In this document: positions 1-5,680 of the stretch, one piece after another
Layout: each line of letters opens with the position of its first letter
Numbering within the stretch: the first letter of the stretch is position 1
NCBI GenBank assembly: GCA_002294285.1
Contig: DBFL01000082.1
Location: 8,297-13,976 of the forward strand
From: Candidatus Neomicrothrix sp. UBA881
Lineage (GTDB): Bacteria > Actinomycetota > Acidimicrobiia > Acidimicrobiales > MedAcidi-G1
Length of the DNA: 5,680 nt
Direction of reading: 5' to 3'
Notes under the pieces: model-generated
The model's input: the letters and a program-made list of their open reading frames with translations, nothing else
The model's database searches: none
What the model was told of the DNA's origin: nothing
Program-made: the position numbers and the translations under genes

Positions 1-72
1 AGTGAGGACAACTCTGCTTTTGAAATTATTTGCACGACTAATCTTGCTCCAGTAAGGAAAAATATACAACAC

Positions 73-78
73 CATAAT
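73..78 (+). promoter_or_regulatory. Weak candidate -10 box for the his operon
   Basis: CATAAT matches the bacterial -10 consensus TATAAT at five of six positions and lies 41 nt before the hisD start, so it would give a short leader carrying the Shine-Dalgarno. No recognisable -35 hexamer is present at the proper distance (the bases at 50-55 read CAGTAA). The true promoter may lie outside the window. This is a guess from a short motif in AT-rich sequence. Confidence 0.2.
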
Positions 79-100
79 TCGTTACTTCTCATGCTCAGCT

Positions 101-107
101 AGGAGGT
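101..107 (+). promoter_or_regulatory. Perfect Shine-Dalgarno before hisD, with an ATG-TAA start-stop downstream
   Basis: AGGAGGT is a full complement of the 16S rRNA 3' end. It is spaced 7 nt (counted from AGGAGG) from an ATG at 114-116 that is followed at once by TAA (117-119), and 12 nt from the hisD ATG at 119-121. The TAA and the hisD ATG share a base (TAATG). The core GGAGG at 102-106 is also flanked by a 4-bp inverted repeat (GCTA 98-101, TAGC 107-110) that would put it in a small hairpin loop, though so short a stem may be chance. A mini-ORF M-L-S (91-102) stops within the Shine-Dalgarno. Confidence 0.85.
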
Positions 108-118
108 AGCGTAATGTA

Positions 119-1408
119 ATGCTCAAGAGAATTGATTTACGAGGAAAAAAGGTTGATCTAACAGATTTCTTACCTGTAGCAGACCTTGCTGAAGAGTCAG
201 CCATTTCAGCAGTGAGAGCAATCATCGATCAAGTAAAGAGTGAAGGCGATGAAGCTTTACGTTCTTTAACTCAAGAATTTGACGGAGTTACTTTGGAAGA
301 GATAGAGGTCGAACAGGATAGTTTAGAAAGTGCTTACAATTCTGTGTCTCCAGAGTTGCGGGACGCACTTGAGGTCTCAGCGGAAGCGATAGTTCAATAT
401 CAGAATACTCAGTTAAATGCCCACACTACTCTTGAAGACAGAGGACTGACTATTGAGACATTTGGAAAACCGGTTGCTAGCGCCGGATGCTATGTTCCTG
501 GTGGTTTAGCTTCTTACCCTTCGACATTGTTGATGACCGCTTTGGTTGCACGTGTAGCAGGAGTCGAAAGAGTCGTCGTAACAGTCCCTCCAGCCGGCAA
601 GGAAGGAATTCCAAAAGAAACCTTAGCTGCTGCTTTTGTTGCGAAAGTTGATTCAGTCTATTCAGTAGGTGGAGCCCAAGCGATAGCAGCGCTGGCCTAT
701 GGAACAGAAACGGTTAAACCGGTTGATGTGATAGTTGGTCCGGGAAATATTTATGTTTCCTTGGCGAAGCAAGAAGTGTCAGGAAAAGTTGGGGTTCCTG
801 CTTCTTTTGCCGGACCCTCAGAAATAGTAATTATTGCTGACTCTACTACACCCGCCGATTTTGTTGCAGTTGATCTTGCTGTTCAAGCAGAACATGGACC
901 AGGGGGGAAATCATGGCTTGTAACAACAGATGAAAATCTCGCTAACGAAGTAGAAAGTGAATTAGAAGACCTGCTTTTCAAGTCTTCTAGGAGTGAGAGT
1001 ATTAAATCTACTTTTGAGACTGGTGGCTATTGTGTTTTGGTGGATGATTTAGGTCATGCGGTTGAAATTGTGGATACAGTTTCGCCGGAACATCTACAGA
1101 TCATGACTGAAAAACCAAATGAGTTGTCAAAAAAGATTTCAAACGCAGGCGCCATATTTTGTGGCGAATGGTCACCTGCTTCATTGGGTGATTATTTAGC
1201 TGGGCCTAGTCATGTGCTTCCAACAGCTGGAACTGCGAGATTTGCGGGTGCGCTAACTGTAAACGATTTCATCAGGGATATGCATGTCATTACTAGCTCA
1301 AAGGAAGCTTTAAACCGTTTAGGACCACATGTTATAAATCTTGCTGACGCTGAAGGTCTCCCAACTCACGCCGACTCTATTAGGTTGAGGGTGAAAGATG
1401 ATGAGTAA
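119..1408 (+). CDS. hisD: Histidinol dehydrogenase
   Basis: This cytoplasmic zinc enzyme catalyses the last two steps of histidine synthesis, oxidising L-histidinol through histidinal to L-histidine with two NAD+. The 429 residues match the usual length (E. coli about 434). Visible family blocks are GCYVPGG (123-129), GGAQAIAALAYGT (184-196), VDVIVGPGN (202-210), QAEHGPGG (256-263), SPEHL (322-326), GDYLAGPSHVLPT (357-369) and AEGLPTH (411-417). By alignment to E. coli the zinc ligands are Gln256, His259, Asp358 and His417, and the catalytic pair is Glu324-His325; all are present. The ATG at 119 is preferred because the protein starts in the usual family position and the ATG at 114 is followed directly by a stop. 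It is the first gene of the operon and overlaps hisC by 11 nt. Confidence 0.98.
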   Translation: MLKRIDLRGKKVDLTDFLPVADLAEESAISAVRAIIDQVKSEGDEALRSLTQEFDGVTLEEIEVEQDSLESAYNSVSPELRDALEVSAEAIVQYQNTQLNAHTTLEDRGLTIETFGKPVASAGCYVPGGLASYPSTLLMTALVARVAGVERVVVTVPPAGKEGIPKETLAAAFVAKVDSVYSVGGAQAIAALAYGTETVKPVDVIVGPGNIYVSLAKQEVSGKVGVPASFAGPSEIVIIADSTTPADFVAVDLAVQAEHGPGGKSWLVTTDENLANEVESELEDLLFKSSRSESIKSTFETGGYCVLVDDLGHAVEIVDTVSPEHLQIMTEKPNELSKKISNAGAIFCGEWSPASLGDYLAGPSHVLPTAGTARFAGALTVNDFIRDMHVITSSKEALNRLGPHVINLADAEGLPTHADSIRLRVKDDE

Positions 1409-2480
1409 AAAACCTTTAGTGCGCGATGACCTTAATATTTTAAAAGGATATCATTCTCCACAACTCGACGTCCCAGTCAAATTAAACACCAATGAGTCTC
1501 CTTTTTCCCTCCCTGACGGGTTTCTGGAAGAATTAAGCTCAGCGTTAGAAAAACTTGATCTAAACCGTTATCCAAAACGAGATGCAAATGAACTATGTCT
1601 TTCTATAGCAGAAAGAGAATCTTTGAATGAAAAGCAAGTTTTTGCTGCAAATGGTTCCAATGAGATAATACAGTCGATATTTTTGGCTTTTGGTGGGCAT
1701 AACCGTTCCGTACTTATTTTTGAACCGACTTATGCGATGCATTCACAGATTGCAAAAATCACTGGAACTCGAGTTGTCAGTGGTCTGCGGGAAATTGATT
1801 TTCAAGTTAATGCTGATGCTGCTCTCAGATTAATCGACAAAGAAAAGCCAGAAATTGTTTTTCTTTGTTCTCCTAACAACCCAACTGGCAATTTGGAGAG
1901 CGAGGCTCTAATCAAGTCTATTCTTGCAAAGTTAAATGATTCCGGAGGCTTATTGGTGCTGGATGAGGCATACAAAGAATTTGCAAACCAATCTTTGTCC
2001 CTCACCGTTGATGAAGGTTCAAACCTTATATTTCTAAGAACCTTTTCAAAGGTTTGGAAATTAGCAGGTATACGCCTTGGTTATTTATTAGCTCCTGAAT
2101 GGTGTATTGACGAGATAAAAAATGTTTCCTTGCCCTATCACCTTGATTCAATAAAACAAAAAGCAGGTGTGCTTGCTTTAAAACATGAAAACGAGATGCT
2201 TGCGCAATTGGAGAACGTTAAAGAGGAAAAAAATCGAGTCTATGAAAATCTTCTTGATTTCTCAGTAAATGTTTGGCCCTCGGAAGCTAATTTCTTATTA
2301 TTCAAGCCCAATGAGATTGATGGATATAAATTGTGGAGTGATCTTTTCGAAAAGGGAGTTTTGGTTCGAGATTGTTCTAGTTGGGAAGGTTTAGAGGGTT
2401 GTTTAAGAGTTACGATCGGCAACCCAGAAGAGAATACAAGGTTCTTGGAAGCACTTCAGGAGATTTTAAATAATGGATAG
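1398..2480 (+). CDS. hisC: Histidinol-phosphate aminotransferase
   Basis: This PLP-dependent class I/II (fold type I) aminotransferase converts imidazole-acetol phosphate plus glutamate to histidinol phosphate plus 2-oxoglutarate. The 360 residues fit the family. Visible features are the N-terminal LNTNESP (29-35), NRYP (56-59), AANGSNE (83-89) for phosphate and ring contacts, SPNNPTG (158-164) with the cofactor-stacking Asn161, DEAY (189-192) with Asp189 facing the pyridine nitrogen, TFSK (215-218) with the Schiff-base Lys218, Arg226 in AGIRLGY, and a C-terminal substrate-binding arginine in LRVTIG (Arg337). Two ATGs stand in tandem (1398 and 1401), with GAGG at 1387-1390 lying 7 and 10 nt upstream, so either may be used; the overlap with hisD is 11 or 8 nt. 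The phrase PYHLD (246-250) after the active site recalls Acidimicrobiia-type HisC, from memory only. Confidence 0.97.
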   Translation: MMSKKPLVRDDLNILKGYHSPQLDVPVKLNTNESPFSLPDGFLEELSSALEKLDLNRYPKRDANELCLSIAERESLNEKQVFAANGSNEIIQSIFLAFGGHNRSVLIFEPTYAMHSQIAKITGTRVVSGLREIDFQVNADAALRLIDKEKPEIVFLCSPNNPTGNLESEALIKSILAKLNDSGGLLVLDEAYKEFANQSLSLTVDEGSNLIFLRTFSKVWKLAGIRLGYLLAPEWCIDEIKNVSLPYHLDSIKQKAGVLALKHENEMLAQLENVKEEKNRVYENLLDFSVNVWPSEANFLLFKPNEIDGYKLWSDLFEKGVLVRDCSSWEGLEGCLRVTIGNPEENTRFLEALQEILNNG

Positions 2481-3060
2481 AAAAGCAACAATTGAAAGAA
2501 ATACAAAAGAGACTACGATCTCTGTAACTCTCGATCTAGAGGGTGGGGAGTCAGCTGTTGAAACCGGCATACCTTTTTTCAACCACATGCTAGATCAGCT
2601 AGCAAAGCATTCGGGCATAGGTCTCTTAGTGAAGTCAGATGGAGATCTAGAGGTAGATGCGCACCACACGGTTGAAGATGTCGGAATTTCGATAGGGGAA
2701 GCATTAAATAGTGCACTCGGCGAAAAATTGGGAATTAGAAGATTTGCATCTGTTAGTGTTCCCTTGGATGAAGCGCTAGTTGATGTGGCTCTAGATATTT
2801 CCGGAAGAGCTTTTTGTAATTATGAAATAGATTTTCCCGGTGAGAAGATATTAGGTGATCCGCCATTTGATCCACAGCTAGTAGAGGAATTTTGGAGAGC
2901 TTTTACGGCAACATCAAAAGTAACTTTGCATATTTCACTGGTAAGAGGTAAAAACACTCACCACATAATCGAAGCGACCTTTAAAGGCGTTGCTCGAGCT
3001 TTGAGGGATGCCATAAAAATTGAGAGCAGTGACCTTCCTTCCACCAAGGGATCCTTATGA
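2473..3060 (+). CDS. hisB: Imidazoleglycerol-phosphate dehydratase (single-domain HisB)
   Basis: This enzyme dehydrates imidazole glycerol phosphate to imidazole-acetol phosphate, the substrate of HisC; the family works as a manganese-dependent 24-mer. The 195 residues are the dehydratase domain alone, without the N-terminal histidinol-phosphatase domain found in enterobacterial HisB, so the phosphatase step needs another gene. The two repeated metal-binding motifs are seen as HHTVED (64-69) and HHIIEA (163-168). Other signatures are FFNHMLDQLAKH (35-46), RALRDA (175-180) and the C-terminal STKG (190-193). The ATG at 2473 has AGGAGA at 2458-2463, a 9-nt spacing, and overlaps the hisC end by 8 nt. 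Confidence 0.98.
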   Translation: MDRKATIERNTKETTISVTLDLEGGESAVETGIPFFNHMLDQLAKHSGIGLLVKSDGDLEVDAHHTVEDVGISIGEALNSALGEKLGIRRFASVSVPLDEALVDVALDISGRAFCNYEIDFPGEKILGDPPFDPQLVEEFWRAFTATSKVTLHISLVRGKNTHHIIEATFKGVARALRDAIKIESSDLPSTKGSL

Positions 3061-3692
3061 CTTCTAAACCATCAGTCGCTGTATTTGACTATGGGATAGG
3101 AAACTTGAGATCAGCGGAAAAAGCTCTTCAATTTGTTGGAGCAAATGCGACTTTAACAAGTGATGAAAAAATTTTAAGGGACTCAGATGGGGTCGTTCTA
3201 CCAGGCGTTGGAGCTTTCGGTAGATGTGTAGAAGCACTTGAAGACAGTGGCCTTTTTGATGTAGCGGCCTCTCTAGCAAAAGAAGCTACTCAGGGAGGCA
3301 AGCCTTTTTTGGGTATTTGCGTTGGCATGCAGCTGCTATATAAAGGCAGTGATGAGTCTTCTGAAAAGAGAGGTCTAGGAATCATTGAGGAGCAAATACA
3401 AGTGATATCAGGGGATGTAAAAATTCCTCAGATGCAGTGGAATAAATTGAGGTCTGATTTTCTTCATCCAATGTTTGCTGGACTCGAAAAAGACCCTTGG
3501 GTGTATTTCGTGCACAGTTATGCAGCACCGATAACTGAAGAATCCATCGCTTTTTGTGATTACGGAACCAAAATTAATGCTGCTGTAGCTACAAAAAACC
3601 TTTGGGCTACACAATTCCACCCAGAGAAATCTGGGAATACGGGCCTTTTATTATTGAAAAACTTTTTGAATCTTTTAAGAGCAGAAAAATGA
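3057..3692 (+). CDS. hisH: Imidazole glycerol phosphate synthase, glutaminase subunit
   Basis: HisH is the class I glutamine amidotransferase half of IGP synthase: it hydrolyses glutamine and passes ammonia to the HisF barrel. The 211 residues fit the family. The triad is complete: nucleophile Cys88 in GICVGMQ (86-92), His188 and Glu190 in QFHPEKSG (186-193). The oxyanion-strand motif LPGVGAFG is at 48-55, the N-terminal FDYGIGNLRS at 10-19, and FVHSYA at 151-156. The segment usually written PHMGWN reads PQMQWN here (124-129), a variation in the interface loop that may be lineage-typical. Its ATG forms an ATGA overlap with the hisB stop, with AAGGGA (3046-3051) 5 nt upstream, implying coupled translation. 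The partner hisF is two genes downstream, with hisA between. Confidence 0.98.
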   Translation: MTSKPSVAVFDYGIGNLRSAEKALQFVGANATLTSDEKILRDSDGVVLPGVGAFGRCVEALEDSGLFDVAASLAKEATQGGKPFLGICVGMQLLYKGSDESSEKRGLGIIEEQIQVISGDVKIPQMQWNKLRSDFLHPMFAGLEKDPWVYFVHSYAAPITEESIAFCDYGTKINAAVATKNLWATQFHPEKSGNTGLLLLKNFLNLLRAEK

Positions 3693-4420
3693 AAAAAGTA
3701 CTTTTCCCGGCCATAGACATAATAGATGGCAAGTGTGTGCGTCTTTTACGCGGAGAATACTCCGAGGAAAAGAAATACAACGATGATCCAGTTGCTCAAG
3801 CGTTGGATTTCCAAGAGGCTGGAGTTTCTTGGATTCATTTAGTTGATTTAGATGCAGCACGAACCGGGCTTGTGAAAAATGGAAGGATAATAGAGAAGAT
3901 TGCTTCGCGTTTAGATGTTCCTATTCAAGTAGGGGGCGGAGTTCGGACTTTAAAAACAGCAAAGACACTTTACGATTGTGGGATAGAGCGAATCGTGCTG
4001 GGAACAGCTGCTGTAGAAAATCCAACTTTGGTTGAAAAAGTGTCGTCATTTGGAAGAGTGGCTATCGGAGTTGACTTACGCGAAGGCAAAGTGGCCGTCA
4101 ACGGATGGCAGACTTCAACTGAAATCTCCTTTAGTGAACTTTCTAACCGATTCGAAAAAACAGATATAGATGCATACATTGTTACGCACATCGAACGAGA
4201 TGGAACTATGGAAGGCCCAGAAATCGACTCTTATAGAGATTTACTTGGGAAAACTACAAAAGACGTCATTGCCTCCGGGGGTGTTGGCTCGATAATCGAC
4301 TTAGAAAATTTGTCCAATCTGACTGTGGATGGAAAAAGCCTAAATGGAGTCATTGTGGGTCGCGCACTATATGAGGGTTCCATTTCTTTAGAGCAAGCCT
4401 TGAAAGCATTTGAAAAATGA
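3689..4420 (+). CDS. hisA: ProFAR isomerase (HisA type rather than PriA type)
   Basis: This (beta/alpha)8-barrel enzyme performs the Amadori rearrangement of ProFAR to PRFAR, the substrate of HisH-HisF. The 243 residues match the family when the ATG at 3689 is used; the frame is open back to an ATG at 3602, but that 29-residue extension lies wholly inside hisH and is unlike any HisA start. The chosen ATG makes an ATGA overlap with the hisH stop and has AAGAG at 3677-3681, 7 nt upstream. Visible features are PAID (7-10) with catalytic Asp10, HLVDLDAA (50-57), VGGGVR (81-86), GTAA (105-108), Asp129 in GVDLREGKV, Thr166 before RDGTMEGP (170-177), and ASGGVGS (195-201). Positions that are Ser and Arg in mycobacterial PriA are Gly82 and Asn138 here, arguing against the double HisA/TrpF activity. 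Confidence 0.96.
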   Translation: MKKVLFPAIDIIDGKCVRLLRGEYSEEKKYNDDPVAQALDFQEAGVSWIHLVDLDAARTGLVKNGRIIEKIASRLDVPIQVGGGVRTLKTAKTLYDCGIERIVLGTAAVENPTLVEKVSSFGRVAIGVDLREGKVAVNGWQTSTEISFSELSNRFEKTDIDAYIVTHIERDGTMEGPEIDSYRDLLGKTTKDVIASGGVGSIIDLENLSNLTVDGKSLNGVIVGRALYEGSISLEQALKAFEK

Positions 4421-5184
4421 AAACGATTAGGGTTATTCCATGCCTAGACGTCGACAAAGGGCGTGTAGTTAAAGGCGTTAATTTTGTAAATCTCAAAGAT
4501 GCCGGAGATCCTGTGGAACTTGCTGCAACATATGACAGGCAGGGTGCAGATGAAATTGTTTTTCTTGATATTACGGCTTCTTCTGATTCACGTAAAACAA
4601 TCCATGAGGTGGTGAGAAGGACAGCTGAAGAGGTATTTATACCTTTTACTGTTGGGGGAGGAATCAGATCCGTCGAAGATGCTCGACAGATTTTGCGACT
4701 TGGAGCTGACAAAGTTTCACTAAATACTGCAGCTATTATGCGACCCGATTTAATTGATGAAGTGTCCGGCGAGTTTGGTAATCAGTGTGTGGTCGTAGCT
4801 ATTGATGCGAGACGTAATGAGAAGAGCGCTTGTGGGTTTGAAGTTTTCACCCATGGGGGGAGAAATGAAACAGGGTTGAGTTTGCTTAATTGGGCAAGAG
4901 AATCTGTTGAAAGAGGAGCAGGTGAAATTTTATTGACTTCTATGGACCGAGATGGAACTAAAGACGGATTCGATATTGAAATGCTCCAAATGATTAGTCG
5001 GGAGATAACAGTCCCATTGATTGCAAGTGGTGGTGCTGGAAGTTCGAAAGATATGGCCGATGGGGCGCTACTCGGCAACGCCAATGGGCTTTTAGCTGCA
5101 TCCATATTTCATTTTGGAGAATTAACAGTGAGCGATGTGAAAAAAGAATTAAAAGAAGCTGGTCTTATTGTGAGAGGCGGCTGA
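4417..5184 (+). CDS. hisF: Imidazole glycerol phosphate synthase, cyclase subunit
   Basis: HisF is the (beta/alpha)8-barrel half of IGP synthase: it uses ammonia from HisH and PRFAR to form imidazole glycerol phosphate and AICAR, the latter returning to purine synthesis. The 255 residues are the usual length. Catalytic Asp11 (IPCLDVD, 7-13) and Asp130 (VAIDARR, 127-133) are present, as are VVKGVNF (17-23) with Lys19, FLDITAS (49-55), the phosphate loop TVGGGIRS (78-85), [15 protein letters not shown] (172-186) and IASGGAGS (202-209). It is an ancient paralogue of hisA just upstream; the shared half-barrel phosphate loops can be seen in both. The ATG overlaps the hisA stop as ATGA. Only a weak GAAAG (4402-4406) precedes it, so translation probably depends on coupling to hisA. 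Confidence 0.98.
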   Translation: MKTIRVIPCLDVDKGRVVKGVNFVNLKDAGDPVELAATYDRQGADEIVFLDITASSDSRKTIHEVVRRTAEEVFIPFTVGGGIRSVEDARQILRLGADKVSLNTAAIMRPDLIDEVSGEFGNQCVVVAIDARRNEKSACGFEVFTHGGRNETGLSLLNWARESVERGAGEILLTSMDRDGTKDGFDIEMLQMISREITVPLIASGGAGSSKDMADGALLGNANGLLAASIFHFGELTVSDVKKELKEAGLIVRGG

Positions 5185-5209
5185 CGAGCTTTCCGATACC
5201 GTAAATCCC

Positions 5210-5569
5210 GTGAGTGATTCAAAAGTAGTGAAAATGCCTGGCCCCGCAGAAGATGAAGGCCTACCAATAAAAATGCTAAATGATCGAATTTTGGTGCAGT
5301 TAGATGATGAAGACGGTGAAAGAAGATCAACCGGGGGAATACTTATACCGGCTACTGCGCAAATGGGAAAACGTTTAGCATGGGCCGAAATAGTAGCTGT
5401 AGGACCGAATGTGCGTTCAATGGAAATCTCAGACAGAGTGCTTTTTAATCCAGAAGACAGATATGAAGTTGAAGTAAGAGGTTTGGATTACATCATCCTT
5501 CGAGAGCGCGATATACACGCCGTAGCTTCGAAACGCTTAGAAGAAGGAAGCACGGGGCTATATCTTTAA
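5210..5569 (+). CDS. GroES-family co-chaperonin-like protein, divergent actinobacterial type
   Basis: The core (about residues 20-107) follows the GroES fold: MLNDRILVQLDD (22-33), mobile-loop region ERRSTGGILIP (37-47), where GILI corresponds to the GroEL-binding GIVL, then WAEIVAVGP (58-66), DRVLFN (75-80) and a closing strand LRERDIHAVA (97-106). Compared with E. coli GroES the roof loop is about 9 residues shorter, and there are extra tails at the start (about 20 residues, acidic and proline-bearing) and the end (KRLEEGSTGLYL). Such a second GroES-like protein is known to me from actinobacteria; its role is not established and it should not be assumed to be the main GroES. No groEL follows and no CIRCE operator (TTAGCACTC-N9-GAGTGCTAA) is in the 25-nt gap after hisF, so it probably rides on the his mRNA. 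The start is uncertain: GTG 5210 has no good Shine-Dalgarno; GTG 5228, ATG 5234 and ATG 5273 (MLNDR) are alternatives. Confidence 0.85.
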   Translation: MSDSKVVKMPGPAEDEGLPIKMLNDRILVQLDDEDGERRSTGGILIPATAQMGKRLAWAEIVAVGPNVRSMEISDRVLFNPEDRYEVEVRGLDYIILRERDIHAVASKRLEEGSTGLYL

Positions 5570-5603
5570 ATTTATTTCTTCCATTTTTAGGTCAATGAAA
5601 TCC

Positions 5604-5609
5604 TAGACT
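5604..5609 (+). promoter_or_regulatory. Candidate -10 box for a leaderless transcript
   Basis: TAGACT fits the TANNNT -10 pattern typical of actinobacterial promoters. It ends 6 nt before the ATG at 5616, so transcription starting at the usual distance would begin at or next to the A of the start codon. No Shine-Dalgarno is present in front of that ATG, which suits leaderless translation. There is no clear -35 (the bases at 5581-5586 are CCATTT), common in such promoters. This is an inference from motif and spacing only. Confidence 0.4.
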
Positions 5610-5615
5610 TGAGTC

Positions 5616-5680
5616 ATGACAACTAATGAAGGTAAGACCTTTAAAATCGACAATGAAGAGATTTCACTTATCAGTTTCAA
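5616..5680 (+). CDS. Start of an unidentified gene, cut by the window edge
   Basis: An open frame begins at ATG 5616 and runs to the end of the window, giving 21 complete codons starting MTTNEGKTFKIDNEE. The charged, polar start looks like an ordinary soluble protein N-terminus, but it is too short to assign a family. It does not resemble the start of GroEL, nor of HisI as I know it. The only earlier in-frame ATG (5595) meets a stop at 5604. A competing frame from ATG 5626 is also open to the edge, but its product is rich in Lys, Arg and Ser and looks less natural. The start choice is supported by the TANNNT box 6 nt upstream rather than by a Shine-Dalgarno. Confidence 0.5.
   Translation, partial: MTTNEGKTFKIDNEEISLISF

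Larger units (their letters stand above)
1..118. other. Region upstream of the his operon; no gene assigned
   Basis: This stretch precedes hisD and holds its ribosome binding site near the right end. One + frame is open from base 1 to a TAG at 100-102, with no start codon before base 91, so it could be the last 33 codons of an upstream gene, but I recognise nothing in it. A second frame is open only to a TAA at 53-55. Minus-strand frames are also open across much of it, so a divergent gene start cannot be excluded. The best -10-like hexamer is CATAAT at 73-78, but no good -35 lies 16-18 nt upstream; TTGAAA at 20-25 is a fair -35 without a partner. I see no terminator hairpin, T-box or histidine-rich leader peptide. 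Confidence 0.5.

Noticed and set aside
58..102. Possible his leader peptide with adjacent histidine codons (CAC CAT at 70-75)
   Set aside because: Only two His codons, no start codon in that frame within the window before them, and no terminator/antiterminator hairpins before hisD.
902..907. Run of six G in hisD (another at 4855-4860 in hisF) as possible phase-variable tracts
   Set aside because: Both fall in conserved in-frame motifs (GPGGK and HGGR) of housekeeping genes, and six bases is short for phase variation.
3602..3688. N-terminal extension of HisA by 29 residues from ATG 3602
   Set aside because: It lies entirely within hisH in another frame and carries no HisA similarity; ATG 3689 gives the normal start [10 protein letters not shown] and length.
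4350..4712. Minus-strand open frame of 120 codons opposite hisA and hisF
   Set aside because: It spans two strongly conserved + genes, its product resembles no family I know, and it has no sign of its own start signals.
4782..5105. Minus-strand open frame of 107 codons opposite hisF
   Set aside because: Composition rich in Ser, Pro and Ala is what the complement of hisF codons yields; hisF is complete with all motifs.
5606..5615. Inverted repeat GACT-TG-AGTC as terminator or operator
   Set aside because: Four-base arms with a two-base gap and no T-run after it; likely chance, and it overlaps the better-supported -10/start arrangement.

Overview
This window is dominated by one bacterial histidine-biosynthesis operon, read left to right on the + strand: hisD, hisC, hisB (dehydratase only), hisH, hisA and hisF. 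A GroES-family co-chaperonin-like gene follows, and then the first 65 bases of another gene that runs off the right edge. About 96% of the window is coding. I found no RNA genes, mobile elements, CRISPR arrays or clear terminators.

Organism: the order hisD-hisC-hisB-hisH-hisA-hisF, with an IGPD-only hisB and an actinobacterial-type GroES-like protein (LPI-x-MLNDR start, KRLAWAEIVAVGPNVR core, STGLYL end), points to the Actinomycetota. From memory the HisC and HisD wording resembles Acidimicrobiia-type proteins, but this was not tested by a search. The base composition looks only moderate (low 40s % GC by eye), which would suit one of the lower-GC aquatic actinobacterial lineages rather than a high-GC soil actinomycete. 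The placement is an inference.

Layout: bases 1-118 are a short upstream region with a perfect Shine-Dalgarno (AGGAGGT) before hisD. The hisD start is odd: a tandem TAATG TAATG duplication places an ATG-TAA start-stop at the best distance from the Shine-Dalgarno and pushes the real hisD ATG to a 12-nt spacing. Bases 119-5184 hold the six his genes, each overlapping the next (11, 8, 4, 4 and 4 nt), so the mRNA is very likely polycistronic and translationally coupled. The GroES-like gene begins 25 nt after hisF. A 46-nt gap then leads to the next gene, whose ATG sits 6 nt after a TANNNT-type -10 box, the arrangement expected of a leaderless actinobacterial transcript.

How the genes work together: HisA isomerises ProFAR to PRFAR. 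HisH releases ammonia from glutamine and passes it to HisF, which makes imidazole glycerol phosphate (IGP) and AICAR. HisB dehydrates IGP, HisC transaminates the product, and HisD carries out the last two oxidations to histidine. The first steps (hisG, hisE, hisI) and histidinol-phosphate phosphatase are not in this window and must be encoded elsewhere. HisA lacks two residues typical of the bifunctional actinobacterial PriA, so a separate trpF is predicted. I see no clearly new multi-gene system. The points most worth following are the hisD start-stop duplication, the HisA/PriA question, the GroES-like gene attached to the his operon, and the putative leaderless start at the right edge.
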